NCBI RefSeq assembly: GCF_037023745.1
Contig: NZ_CP146101.1
Coordinates: 620,001 to 684,000 of the forward strand
Reading direction: 5' to 3'
Source of the DNA: Streptomyces sp. SCSIO 30461
GTDB taxonomy: Bacteria; Actinomycetota; Actinomycetes; Streptomycetales; Streptomycetaceae
Length of the DNA: 64,000 nucleotides
Both the position numbers and the translations under genes were made by a program. A model generated the notes under the pieces. The model saw only the letters and a list, made by a program, of their open reading frames with translations, was not told the origin of the DNA and searched no databases. This document shows positions 46,465 through 54,592 of the stretch, piece by piece (the first letter of the stretch is position 1; each line of letters begins with the position of its first letter).

Positions 46465-46495
46465 GCCGGGGCTGCGCGTCTCGCGCAGCCCCGGC
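46465..46495 (-). terminator. Hairpin terminator of the broken DUF11 gene
   Basis: 14-bp perfect stem GCCGGGGCTGCGCG (46465-46478), three-base loop TCT, complement at 46482-46495, 25 bases beyond the original stop at 46520. Confidence 0.85.
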
Positions 46496-46519
46496 CCTTC
46501 GCTCGGGACTCGGAAGCGT

Positions 46520-48371
46520 TCAGTCGGTTGCCGCTGTCAGGCCCGGGTCGGGGTCCTCGCCGACCGGGGTCGTGGTGGTGGTGCTGCACTCAGGATCGCC
46601 GGGGCAGTTGCTGTTCGGTGCGGTGGCGGTGACGTTGTTCACCAGTTGGTCGTCCGGCTCGACGGTCACCGAGTAGGTGATCGTCGCGCTCTGGCCCGGC
46701 TGGAGGCCGCCGAGTCAGACGATCTCCGGCGCCTCATAGCTCATCCCGCCCGTGGACGCCTGAGCGTCGTTGTTGTACGTGGCGTTGTCGACCACGTCGG
46801 ACAGGTCGTCCTCGGGCCGGACTCCGGTGGCCGGGTTGGTGCTGGTGTTGGTGACCCTGAGGGCGTACGTGACCACACGGCCGCCCTCGACGTCACGGAC
46901 CACGGCGACGTCACGGACCACGGCCGCCCTCGACGTCACGGACCACGGCGGTCTTGACGACCTCAAGGGTGGACGGGGCGGGCGGCGTCGTGACGGGTGT
47001 GTCGGTGAAGGTGCAGAGCACGGCCACACCGCGGCCGTCGCCGGACGCCGGGACGGTGTACTGGAACGAGCTGCCCGTGCCCTGGGTCAGCAGCGCGTTG
47101 CCGTGCGCGGTGTCCACGCACTCGTAGGTGGTGGTGTAGTCGGCCGGGTCGGCGCCGTTCGCCGGTTCCTGGGTGAAGTCGTAGGTCGCGCCCGCGACGC
47201 TGGGGAGCGGTCCTGCCATCTCCTCGGGGGTGTTCTGCGGGCCGGGGTCCGCGCCGGTCGTGGTGCCGGAATTGCCGGAGGTCACTCCGTTTCCGGTGAT
47301 GGTGACCGTGAACTGGTCGTTCGGCTCGGCTCGTCCGGGGCGGTCCACCTGGGAGGCGACGTTGGGTCCGTACGAGCAGTTGCCCGCGTCGACCGGGGTC
47401 GGGTCAGTGTCGGCCGGGGCGGTCATCTGCGTGCTGGAGACCAGCGCCCCGCTGTTCGGGTTGATCTTGAAAAGCTCACCGGCCGGGGTCACTCGGGCCC
47501 GGGTGGTGTACAGGTAGCCGTCCGCGCCGAGGGTGACGCCGTACGCGGCGCCGTCGGGCAGGTCGGCGAGCAGGTCCGCCGTCAGCGCGATGTTGCCGGG
47601 GATGGCGGGCAGGTCCTCGTTGATCCGCACCAGTGCCGAGTTGATCCCGCCGGGGGCGAGGTTCTCCGGAGTGGAGATGACCATGTACAGATTGCCCGCG
47701 GAGTCGAAGACCATGTCGCCGGAGCTGCCGTTGAACCGCGGGTCGGTCAGCGTGCCGACGGCGCCGATGCTGACGTTGTTCACGGTGTCGAACGCGTAGA
47801 TGACCTGGGTGGTCGGGCGGTTCGAGTCGGCCGGGTTCTCCGCGGAGTGGGAGTAGTAGAACCAGCCGTTGGTCGGGTTCATCGCCCCGCGCACGGTCTC
47901 CCGCGCATCGTCGTCGCCCACCTTGGCCGCACCGGCGTACATGGTGGTGGTGTTGGTGTTCAGATCGAGCTGGAACACGGTCTGCGTCCCGGTACCGGAG
48001 TCCTCTTCCTCGGACACCGCCCAGGCGATCGTGCCGCCGGGCATCATGCCGAGCCCGTTGACCGCGACCCCGGCAGCGGGGGTGAAGTTCCCGATCTCGG
48101 TCCTTGCGCCACTGCCCAGATCCACCTGCTGTACCGACGTGCCCTCGGATCGGCCCCTGGGTCCGGCGAGGATGTAGACGTTCTGCGCCAGGCAGTCGGC
48201 GGGTAGGGCGCGGGTGGTGGTGCCGCTCTGCCCGGCGGCCGCATGAGCCGCTCCGGCTGCCATCGCGGTCGGCATGCCACCGGCCACCTGGAGCAGAACC
48301 GCACATGCCGCTGCGGCGACCAGTCGAGACGCGGTTCGCCTGCGGGCTACGGTGCGGGTTTGTAGTGTCAT
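46520..48371 (-). pseudogene. Broken gene for exported DUF11 repeat surface protein
   Basis: Starts at ATG 48371 (GGAG upstream) with a long signal peptide (about residues 10-40, ending AMAAGAAHA), then a beta-propeller-like region (QNVYILAGPRGRSEGTSV ... GADGYLYTTRARVTPAG) and DUF11-type repeats. The frame breaks at about 46911 by a +1 shift from a 43-bp duplication, and the restored frame hits an in-frame TGA at 46715-46717. Past it the reading continues as LGGLQPGQSATITYSVTVE, clearly the rest of a DUF11 repeat, to the true stop at 46520. Two separate lesions argue for a dead gene, although the first 485 residues could still be made and secreted. Confidence 0.85.
46881..46948. repeat. 43-bp duplication inside the DUF11 gene
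   Basis: The 25-mer starting CCGCCCTCGACGTCACGGAC occurs at 46881-46905 and 46924-46948, and its last 18 bases occur once more at 46906-46923. The 43-base period is not a multiple of three and causes the frame break. Confidence 0.9.
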
Positions 48372-48883
48372 CAGGTTGGAGCTCCGTTCGGTGCCGGGTC
48401 GATCATCCGCTGATAGCCGAAGAACCAAGCTGTTCGCGGGTTATCCGGCCGGAAAGATCATGAACGGACAAGTCGATCCAGCGCCTTAAAACACGCAGAT
48501 AACGCAAATCCGGCATATGTCATATAGGGCATCCTGGAGTTGTGTCCTCCCAGGTCAGAGTGCCGCCAACGGGCCTCGTATGTCCCCCGACCGGACGCCG
48601 CCGCACGGGCCATGGTGACGCGTCCCGTCACTCCATGCCGTGAAGGCGACCTGTAGGCTCGTCGGTCGGTAGGATCAACGGTTCTGTGATTTCCAGGGGG
48701 TTGAGCAGAGCCGCTCCACTCTCGTGTCCCGGGCCGGGTTCCGCCGCGGCCGAAACGAGGGCAAGGTCGTCGCCCGCCGCGAGCGCGGCCTCTGCCCCCG
48801 TTCTGGACGAACCCTTCTGCGGGACGCTGCGGGGCCTTGCCGAGCAAGTGGTGCGCATCCCAGGCCCGCTGTCGCAACACGCT
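48372..48883. other. Region with weak coding signal
   Basis: 512 bases between the broken DUF11 gene and the partner protein of the SigE-type sigma factor. Apart from the doubtful frame at 48628-48861, I see no gene. The part 48430-48600 is AT-richer and likely contains promoter signals for the DUF11 gene. Confidence 0.4.
48628..48861 (-). CDS. Doubtful small reading frame
   Basis: 77 residues from ATG 48861, overlapping nothing on its strand except the space after the 48884 gene. The end TGAEAALAAGDDLALVSAA ... NPLEITEPLILPTDEPTGRL reads like a real protein and uses host codons in its middle part, but the start lacks a good ribosome site. No family recognised. Confidence 0.25.
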   Translation of the reverse strand, partial: GMRTTCSARPRSVPQKGSSRTGAEAALAAGDDLALVSAAAEPGPGHESGAALLNPLEITEPLILPTDEPTGRLHGME

Positions 48884-49921
48884 TCACGGGGTACCTTCCC
48901 GCGCGATGCGCCGAAGTGCCTCAAGGCCGTCCCGGCAGCGCTTGAGGTCGCCGGCCTCGAAGTCGTCCACGCGGTGGTAGGCGTAGCCGCCTTCCTTCAG
49001 TACCTGCTTGTCCTGTGCGTTGATCCGAGCACCCTCCACCACGGCGGTTTCGCGGTCTTCCGAGAGCTTGATGAAGGCAGGACCGGGCCGGTCGTTCGTG
49101 AGAAGCGCGAAGGCCTTCGGGCCACCAAGATCATCGGACTTCCACAGGCCGCCGCCGAACACGATGTAGTTCGCGCCGCAGACCGAGTTCCAGTCGTAGA
49201 CGTACCGGACGCCGGGCTCCGGGTCGCGAGGGCCGACCGTCGCGGCGAATGCCTCGGAGTGGCGGCGCTCCGGCTCCCTGTCGAGGCACTCCGGCTTCGC
49301 GGTGCCCGGCGCCGGTCGAAAGATGATCTCGGTGGTGTCGGCGTTCGGCATATCGGCTTCGAAGATCGCGAGGTCAGGCTCGGCGCGGTCGTTGATGCCG
49401 GTCTCCCAACGTATGAAGCCCCTCATGCGGTCCGCGTCCGCATCCCAGGAGAGGGCGGAGGAAGCCTGCTCCGCTTGCCACACGCGGCCACCGAACACGG
49501 CGTACTCGAGACCGCAGGCTCGCGAGAGGTCGTAGCGGTAACGGACACCGTCCTCGGCCTTGCGCGGGCCGGTGTCCAGGGGGCCGCCATCCGCCGATGG
49601 AGGCTGCGGCGGGCGGTCCCCCCAGCCGGGGGTGACGCGCGAGGCCAATTCATCGCCGCTCGGTCCGCGGACGGACGCGGCGATGGACGGGCCGGCGATC
49701 GGGGCTCCGTTGTCGGTGCCCACCGGCTTCCAGCCAGTGCCCACGACGACTCCCGCCGCCACGAGCATCGTCGCCGCTCCGGCGGCTAGTGACCGGCGTC
49801 GGTGGCGGACCCGCCGGGCCCGGGCCACCACCGCTGCCACGGGCGCCGCGCCTCCCGTGCCATCGGCTTCCGCCAGTTCTCGCAGGCCCTGCCGGATCTC
49901 GTACTCGTCCTGCTCGATCAT
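48884..49921 (-). CDS. Membrane-anchored partner protein of SigE-family sigma factor
   Basis: 345 residues. Cytoplasmic N-terminus (about 1-43), membrane segment (about 44-62, SLAAGAATMLVAAGVVVGT), then an exported domain containing two similar modules: GVRYRYDLSRACGLEYAVFGGRVW (about 125-148) and GVRYVYDWNSVCGANYIVFGGGLW (about 237-260), each with one Cys. The start overlaps the sigma stop (ATGA). Position and topology suggest an anti-sigma or signal-sensing role as with other SigE-type operons, but no zinc anti-sigma motif is present. Confidence 0.75.
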   Translation of the reverse strand: MIEQDEYEIRQGLRELAEADGTGGAAPVAAVVARARRVRHRRRSLAAGAATMLVAAGVVVGTGWKPVGTDNGAPIAGPSIAASVRGPSGDELASRVTPGWGDRPPQPPSADGGPLDTGPRKAEDGVRYRYDLSRACGLEYAVFGGRVWQAEQASSALSWDADADRMRGFIRWETGINDRAEPDLAIFEADMPNADTTEIIFRPAPGTAKPECLDREPERRHSEAFAATVGPRDPEPGVRYVYDWNSVCGANYIVFGGGLWKSDDLGGPKAFALLTNDRPGPAFIKLSEDRETAVVEGARINAQDKQVLKEGGYAYHRVDDFEAGDLKRCRDGLEALRRIAREGTP

Positions 49922-50442
49922 CTCGTGCCCCTTCCCGCGTACCCGGCAAGCGCGCCCCCGGCGCGCAGCCGCTCCAAGGCCCTGTTGGTGCGGCTCTTGA
50001 CCGTCCCGGGCGAACAGCCGAGCAGGTCGGCCGTCTCTTCCACCGACAGGTCCTCGTAGAAGCGCAGCACCACCACGGCCCGCTGGGCGCGCGGCAGAGC
50101 TGCCAGGGCGCGGCTCAGTTCGAGCCGGGCTTCCGCGCTGCCCGCCATGTCGTGTGTGTCCGGGGTGCTGCCCCGCTCCGTGCGGATGACTTCCGTGTGC
50201 CAGCGGCGCCTGCGCCAGGTCGCGTACAGATGCACCACGGCCTTGCGGGCGTATGCCTGAGGCGAAGCCCAGGACGCAGAGCGGCTCCAGCGCAGATACA
50301 CCCGTACGAGCGCGGCCTGTACGAGGTCCTCGGCAGTGTGCGGATCTCCCGTCAGCAGACGGGCCGTGCGCAGCAGTGAGCTGTGTGCCGCGACCACGAA
50401 GTCCGAGAACTCCGCGTCCCGATCCGAACCACCGTCACCCAC
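49918..50442 (-). CDS. SigE-family RNA polymerase sigma factor
   Basis: 174 residues from GTG 50442, chosen because GGGGGAG lies six bases before it; longer readings upstream are out-of-family. Region 2 (FSDFVVAAHSSLLRTARLLTGDPHTAEDLVQAALVRVYLRW, about 13-53) and region 4 (RALAALPRAQRAVVVLRFYEDLSVEETADLLGCSPGTVKSRTNRALERLR, about 115-165) are typical of the small actinobacterial SigE-type ECF group. Coupled to the membrane protein downstream. Regulon unknown. Confidence 0.9.
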   Translation of the reverse strand: MGDGGSDRDAEFSDFVVAAHSSLLRTARLLTGDPHTAEDLVQAALVRVYLRWSRSASWASPQAYARKAVVHLYATWRRRRWHTEVIRTERGSTPDTHDMAGSAEARLELSRALAALPRAQRAVVVLRFYEDLSVEETADLLGCSPGTVKSRTNRALERLRAGGALAGYAGRGTR

Positions 50443-50836
50443 GAACCACTCCCCCTGAGGGCGCGAGTCCCCTGCGGACCCCTGCCACCCACTCGACAAC
50501 GTGGCCCCTTCAGGAGGTTCCATCGGGGCCTGGAGCGCCGCGCCGAACCTCCCCGGTGGCAGCCCCGGCGTGACGAAGTGAGGAACTGACGCCCGGCCCG
50601 GGGGCAGACTCGCCGTGGGGGCCGGTCGGTGCCACCCGTCGGCTGCCGTCTGCGGTGCGCCGGAGCATGCACCCGTCAGCTGTCGTCGCGTTCGATCAGC
50701 ACGGCCGACCCGTCCAGGATAATTGAAGCCCGAACTCCCAGGCCTGGTCACCTCCGCCCGACTCGGCCACCGAGGAGAAGGCGACACTCAGGGCGGGGAA
50801 GCGATCGGCATGCGCGCCGCGCCGGTCTGCCCGACT

Positions 50837-51059
50837 AAGGGCTGTCCCGTAATCCCCGGCGGGCGCGCGACGACAGCTACGGCACTCCCCCTGTCTTCGC
50901 CGGGAGGTGCCCCCACGCTGCGTTGTCGAATCGCCCGAATACACCCAGTATGCGGGCGACCCTCCGCCTTGCGTTGCGTCCCCTCGGCCCCAAGGGCCGG
51001 GGGAGACCCCATACACCTGACGCCGCGCTCTGATCCACCGCGGATTACGGGACAGCCCT
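50837..51059. mobile_element. MITE-like element, 223 bp, TA-flanked
   Basis: Perfect 20-bp inverted repeats TAAGGGCTGTCCCGTAATCC (50835-50854; complement at 51042-51061) whose outer TA dinucleotides read as a TA target duplication. No transposase gene inside; the interior contains only GC-rich sequence with no credible frame. Such elements are moved by a transposase in trans. The end motif GGGCTGTCCCGTAA recalls Streptomyces insertion-sequence ends, though its source element is not in this window and differs from the IS at 23.5 kb. Confidence 0.8.
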
Positions 51060-51116
51060 TACGCGGCATGCCCCCGGATCGTGTGAACCGGAGGCATGCG
51101 GGTGTCGCTGCTCTGC

Positions 51117-51569
51117 TCAGGAGTGCTTGACGTCGGTGACGAACGCGGTCCAGGCGGCGGCCGGGAACACCAGCTTCGGGCCCTCGGGGTCCTTGGAGTC
51201 GCGGACGGGGACGATACCGGGGTGGTCGTCGGCGACTTCCAGGCAGTTGGCGCCGCTGCCACCGCTGTAGGAGGACTTGCGCCAGCTGGCGACCTGGATG
51301 CAGTGGTCCGGATACTTCGACCTGCCGGAAGCCGTGCAGTTGCGCTCGAAGAACCCTCCCGTGCCGAGCCTCTCGTCGAGCCTGCGAGCGAGGCCCAGCT
51401 GTATCCGCCGGGTGCCCACCTCAAGCTGCCCGATGAAGGTGGCGCTCACATGGAGGAGGTCGCCGAGCTCGCGCTGGCTGAGGCCCGCACGCTCACGGAG
51501 ATGTCTCAACTCCGCGCCGATCAGGGCCCGAGGCGAAGCGAACGGGTCGAGGCACTTCGGACCAGGCAT
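51117..51569 (-). CDS. XRE HTH - DUF397 fusion protein
   Basis: 150 residues from ATG 51569. Residues 10-80 are the Streptomyces XRE-type helix-turn-helix (ASPRALIGAELRHLRERAGLSQRELGD ... FFERNC) that normally continues into a DUF5753 domain of about 190 residues. Here it breaks at RSKYPDH and directly joins a complete DUF397 protein (VASWRKSSYSGGSGANCLEVA ... DSKDPEGPKLVF). In the usual layout these are two adjacent genes of about 280 and 65 residues. The fusion is therefore best read as an internal deletion joining both in frame. It may still bind DNA; the ligand or partner-binding domain is gone. Confidence 0.88.
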   Translation of the reverse strand: MPGPKCLDPFASPRALIGAELRHLRERAGLSQRELGDLLHVSATFIGQLEVGTRRIQLGLARRLDERLGTGGFFERNCTASGRSKYPDHCIQVASWRKSSYSGGSGANCLEVADDHPGIVPVRDSKDPEGPKLVFPAAAWTAFVTDVKHS

Positions 51570-51680
51570 GTCAACTCCCTGTCACGCAGGTGGGGTTGTT
51601 TGGCCGCCAATACTGGCCAGGCTATCCCTCGGCCCGCCACGCTGTGTACGGAAAGCGAACACCCAGAGTGGAGGTATCCG

Positions 51681-51896
51681 ATGGACGTCCCACCGGCAGA
51701 CAGAATCCGCGCGGCGGAAGAGGTCGTCGCCCAACTGAGGGCCGAGCTCGACTCGAAGGGAGTGACCCTGCCGTCCATCCGGGTGGACCTGCTGTCGCTC
51801 ACCAGCGAGGAGGGCGGCTACCCGCTGGTCGACCTGGGCCGCTGCAACCTGGACACCGCGCTGCGCCTCGCGGCCGTCCTGTACGAGGTCCGCTGA
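51681..51896 (+). CDS. Small hypothetical protein (71 residues)
   Basis: Start ATG 51681 with GGAGG six bases upstream. MDVPPADRIRAAEEVVAQL ... LVDLGRCNLDTALRLAAVLYEVR; helical, Leu/Ala-rich. Similar small proteins commonly sit beside XRE/DUF397 genes in Streptomyces. Stop overlaps the next start (TGATG). Function unknown. Confidence 0.75.
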   Translation: MDVPPADRIRAAEEVVAQLRAELDSKGVTLPSIRVDLLSLTSEEGGYPLVDLGRCNLDTALRLAAVLYEVR

Positions 51897-52129
51897 TGGA
51901 CGCTCTCCCGCCATTGCCGCCCCGCTTCCGCCGCGGGGACTTCGCCGTCGACTCCCGCGACGGACGTATCGGCCGCGTCATGGACGCCGCGGGCCCCTAT
52001 GTCCAGCTCCGCCCCCCGGGCGGCGGCCGGGAGTGGGACTGCCCGTCCGAGGCGTTGCGGTCCGCGACGCCGGGGGAGGTGCTGCGGGCTCGCGTCAGGG
52101 AGGTCAACCGGGAGGGGCGGCTGCCGTGA
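51896..52129 (+). CDS. Small hypothetical protein (77 residues)
   Basis: MDALPPLPPRFRRGDFAVDSRDGRIGRVMDAAGPYVQLRPPGG, a small all-beta (SH3-like) looking protein. Translationally coupled to the preceding small gene. No function known; pattern conserved among Streptomyces XRE/DUF397 neighbourhoods as I recall. Confidence 0.72.
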   Translation: MDALPPLPPRFRRGDFAVDSRDGRIGRVMDAAGPYVQLRPPGGGREWDCPSEALRSATPGEVLRARVREVNREGRLP

Positions 52130-52230
52130 GCGGGTACGCGGTGCCGGGCCCACCGCGTCGAACTCGCGAGGAACTGGAACATAGAGGGAGCCGAAGCCGC
52201 ACATCGTGCGGATAAGGAGACTCACTCTCA

Positions 52231-52686
52231 GTGAGCGAATATCTGCTTGATTCGTCCGCATTGTGGCGTCTGCTTCGCGACGAGCGTCTCCGCGACGAGC
52301 GTCTCCGCTTTGCCTGGCAGGAGACCGCCCTGGACGGCGCCGTCCGTTCTTGCCATCCGCAGCGGGCGGAGTTCCTTCGTTCGGCGCGCGACCTGAAGGA
52401 GTACGAGGAGCGCAGCGCCATGTTCGCCGAGCTGTACGCGGACGCCCCTGTTCCCGAGGGCGCGGCGCAATGGGTCGGTGGAATCCGACGCCGTGCTGCC
52501 GAGAATGGTGCACACCAGGCGCTGTCCGCCGTGGACCTTCAGATCAGCGCGACAGCTGCGCACCTTGGCCTGATCGTTCTGCACGATGACGAGGACTTCG
52601 TGACCGCTGCCAGATTCGCCGTCGAGCTCCAACAGCACAATGCCCACGATGGACCGCGACGCGGAGGTGCGCGGGCAGGCTGGTGA
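52231..52686 (+). CDS. PIN-domain ribonuclease (VapC-like)
   Basis: 151 residues from GTG 52231; AAGGAG lies about 11 bases before. PIN fold with the acidic set Asp7 (YLLDSSALW), Glu/Asp around HPQRAEFLRS, DLQISATAA and HDDEDFVTAA near the C-terminus, all consistent with a VapC-type RNase. No antitoxin gene of the usual type directly precedes it. The codons at 52276-52305 form two exact 15-bp tandem repeats giving LRDERLRDERL. Confidence 0.82.
   Translation: MSEYLLDSSALWRLLRDERLRDERLRFAWQETALDGAVRSCHPQRAEFLRSARDLKEYEERSAMFAELYADAPVPEGAAQWVGGIRRRAAENGAHQALSAVDLQISATAAHLGLIVLHDDEDFVTAARFAVELQQHNAHDGPRRGGARAGW
52276..52305. repeat. 15-bp tandem repeat inside PIN gene
   Basis: CGCGACGAGCGTCTC twice in a row, in frame (adds RDERL). 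Confidence 0.9.
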
Positions 52687-52746
52687 AGCACGCTTCGACA
52701 TCGCTGCGGCCACAGCAGCATGCCGAGGAGGACGGAAGCCAGGGGC

Positions 52747-53304
52747 TTACGGCCGGCCGGACAGGTGGGGAGCGATCAGCTCCAGAGCCTCCTCCCAGCG
52801 GAAGCTGTCGGCCACACCGTCCGCCTTCGGCGGGTGCGGTTCGTGGGAGCCGATGAGGACCCCCATCTCGCGCAGCCTGTCCAGGCTCTGCCGGTATGCC
52901 GGGTGAGCGGCTTGGGCGGAGTTGAGGTAGGGCAGGGCGGCGGTGGGGATGCCGAAGCCGTACGCCTCGCACAGAATGCCGAGCGCCAGGGTGTCGGAGA
53001 TCCCGGCCGCCCACTTGTTGATCGTGTTGAACGTGGCAGGAGCCACCACGATCGCGTCAGCGGGCGGGAGCGGGCGCGGGTCGCCCGGGGAGCGCCAGGC
53101 GGAGCGGATCGGGAAACCGGTCTGGGACGCGACGGCCTGGGCGTCTATGAACTTCAGCCCCTGCGGTGTGGCGACGACCCCCACATCCCACTGCCTTCCC
53201 TGCGCGGCGCTGATCAGCGTGCCGACATCGTCCGCGATGCCGGACGCGCACACGACCACGTAAAGGAACGGCTTCTTGGCCTGGCGGCTTGGTCGATCAC
53301 TCAC
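52747..53304 (-). CDS. Flavoprotein (PPC decarboxylase-like fold)
   Basis: 185 residues from GTG 53304. LYVVVCASGIADDVGTLISAAQ, VGVVATPQGLKFIDA, and PADAIVVAPATFNTINKWAAGISDTLALGILCEA mark the homo-oligomeric flavin-containing Cys decarboxylase (DfpA/EpiD-like) group binding FMN. Smaller than CoaBC and without its second domain, so not the CoA enzyme. Substrate unknown. Confidence 0.85.
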   Translation of the reverse strand: MSDRPSRQAKKPFLYVVVCASGIADDVGTLISAAQGRQWDVGVVATPQGLKFIDAQAVASQTGFPIRSAWRSPGDPRPLPPADAIVVAPATFNTINKWAAGISDTLALGILCEAYGFGIPTAALPYLNSAQAAHPAYRQSLDRLREMGVLIGSHEPHPPKADGVADSFRWEEALELIAPHLSGRP

Positions 53305-53596
53305 GGGGGCTCCCAACTGGCGGCTGACGGGGTGCGGTTCAGGCGGCAGCGTACGGCGGGCGGCCCGCGGGGCTCGCACCCCGCTCATGGTCATGCGGCT
53401 CTCGTGGCGCATGTGTGGTGGTTTCAGCAGGTGAGCCCCGGTAGAGTTTGCCTCCCGTTGTGCCATGACCGGAAAGAGGAGGTGGGACCCATTACCGCTG
53501 TTGCAGGCCGGGTGCTCGCCTCTGTGCCGTCGCCGCCGCTGTCGTCGTAGGCGGTCGAGGGAGCCCCGCTCGGTATTCCGAAAGGCTTCCGACTCC

Positions 53597-54478
53597 GTGT
53601 CACTCACCTCTGTTCCCGGTTCTTCTCCCGACTCGCCCGCCGCCGCCGCCGCCACCGCCGTCGCCGCCATCACTGCCCGGCTGCGTGCCGCCGGCTGTGT
53701 CTTCGCCGAAGACGAGGCGGCACTGATCCTGTCCACCGCACGCACCCCTGCCGAACTCACCGCCATGGTCGAGCGGCGCGCCGAAGGCCACCCCCTGGAA
53801 CACGTACTCGGCTGGGCCGAGTTCAGCGGATTGCGGATCGCCGTGGAAGCCGGGGTGTTCGTGCCCAGGCGCCGTACGGAGTTCCTCGTACGGCAGGCAC
53901 TCGACGCCCGCCCGGACGCGACCCTCGTCGTGGACCTCTGCTGCGGTACGGGCGCGGTGGGAGCCGCACTCGCGGCCGGCCTGGACGGTGAGGTGGAACT
54001 GCACGCCGCCGACGTCGAACCGGCGGCGGTGCGGTGCGCCCGGCGCAACGTGGAGGCGTACGGCGGGCGGGTGTACCAGGGTGACCTCTTCGCGCCGCTG
54101 CTCGGTGAGCTCCGGGGACGGATCGGCATCCTCGCCGCGAACGTCCCCTACGTACCCACCGGGGACGTCCAACTGCTGCCTGCCGAAGCCCGGATGTACG
54201 AGCCGCTGGTCGCGCTGGACGGCGGTGCGGACGGGCTCGACGTGCTGCGGCGGGTGACGGCTCAGGCGCGGTCGTGGCTGGCGCCGGGCGGGTGCCTGCT
54301 GTTCGAGACGAGCGAACGGCAGGCGGCGGCGGCGGTGGACGCGGTGGCGAGCGGGGGGCTGGTGCCGAGGGTCGCCACCTCGGATGAGTGGTACGCGACC
54401 GTCGTCATCGGGTCGCGACCCGCCGAACCCTTCAGCGGACGCGATCCGAGGAACCGCTCGTCGGGTGCAGCCTGCTGA
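53597..54478 (+). CDS. PrmC/HemK-like putative N5-glutamine methyltransferase
   Basis: 293 residues from GTG 53597. Class I SAM methyltransferase with VVDLCCGTGAVGAALAAGL (about 115-133) and the catalytic loop NVPYVP (about 184-189) in place of the canonical NPPY. Helical N-terminus as in PrmC. This paralogue group is common in actinobacteria beside the true PrmC; the substituted motif makes the glutamine-methylation substrate uncertain. Confidence 0.85.
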   Translation: MSLTSVPGSSPDSPAAAAATAVAAITARLRAAGCVFAEDEAALILSTARTPAELTAMVERRAEGHPLEHVLGWAEFSGLRIAVEAGVFVPRRRTEFLVRQALDARPDATLVVDLCCGTGAVGAALAAGLDGEVELHAADVEPAAVRCARRNVEAYGGRVYQGDLFAPLLGELRGRIGILAANVPYVPTGDVQLLPAEARMYEPLVALDGGADGLDVLRRVTAQARSWLAPGGCLLFETSERQAAAAVDAVASGGLVPRVATSDEWYATVVIGSRPAEPFSGRDPRNRSSGAAC

Positions 54479-54528
54479 TCGGGCACCCCTTCTGCGGTCA
54501 CGGGGAAGGGGGCGACAGGGGGGCGCGA

Positions 54529-54560
54529 ACGGGCCCGGACCGGCCGGGGGCCGGGCCCGT
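54529..54560. terminator. Terminator between convergent methyltransferase and MFS genes
   Basis: 10-bp stem ACGGGCCCGG (54529-54538) with complement CCGGGCCCGT (54551-54560), 12-base GC-rich loop. Confidence 0.75.
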
Positions 54561-54592
54561 CTCACGGGCCTTACGGCGAGACACGGTCTCCC

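Noticed and set aside
49920..50787. 289-residue version of the SigE-type sigma factor
   Set aside because: The first 115 residues are non-conserved and lack a ribosome site; GTG 50442 has an ideal site and gives normal family length.
52126..52215. 29-codon frame between 51896 gene and PIN gene, considered as antitoxin
   Set aside because: GTGA overlap is present, but the peptide is Arg/Pro-rich without DNA-binding or antitoxin pattern and has no ribosome site.
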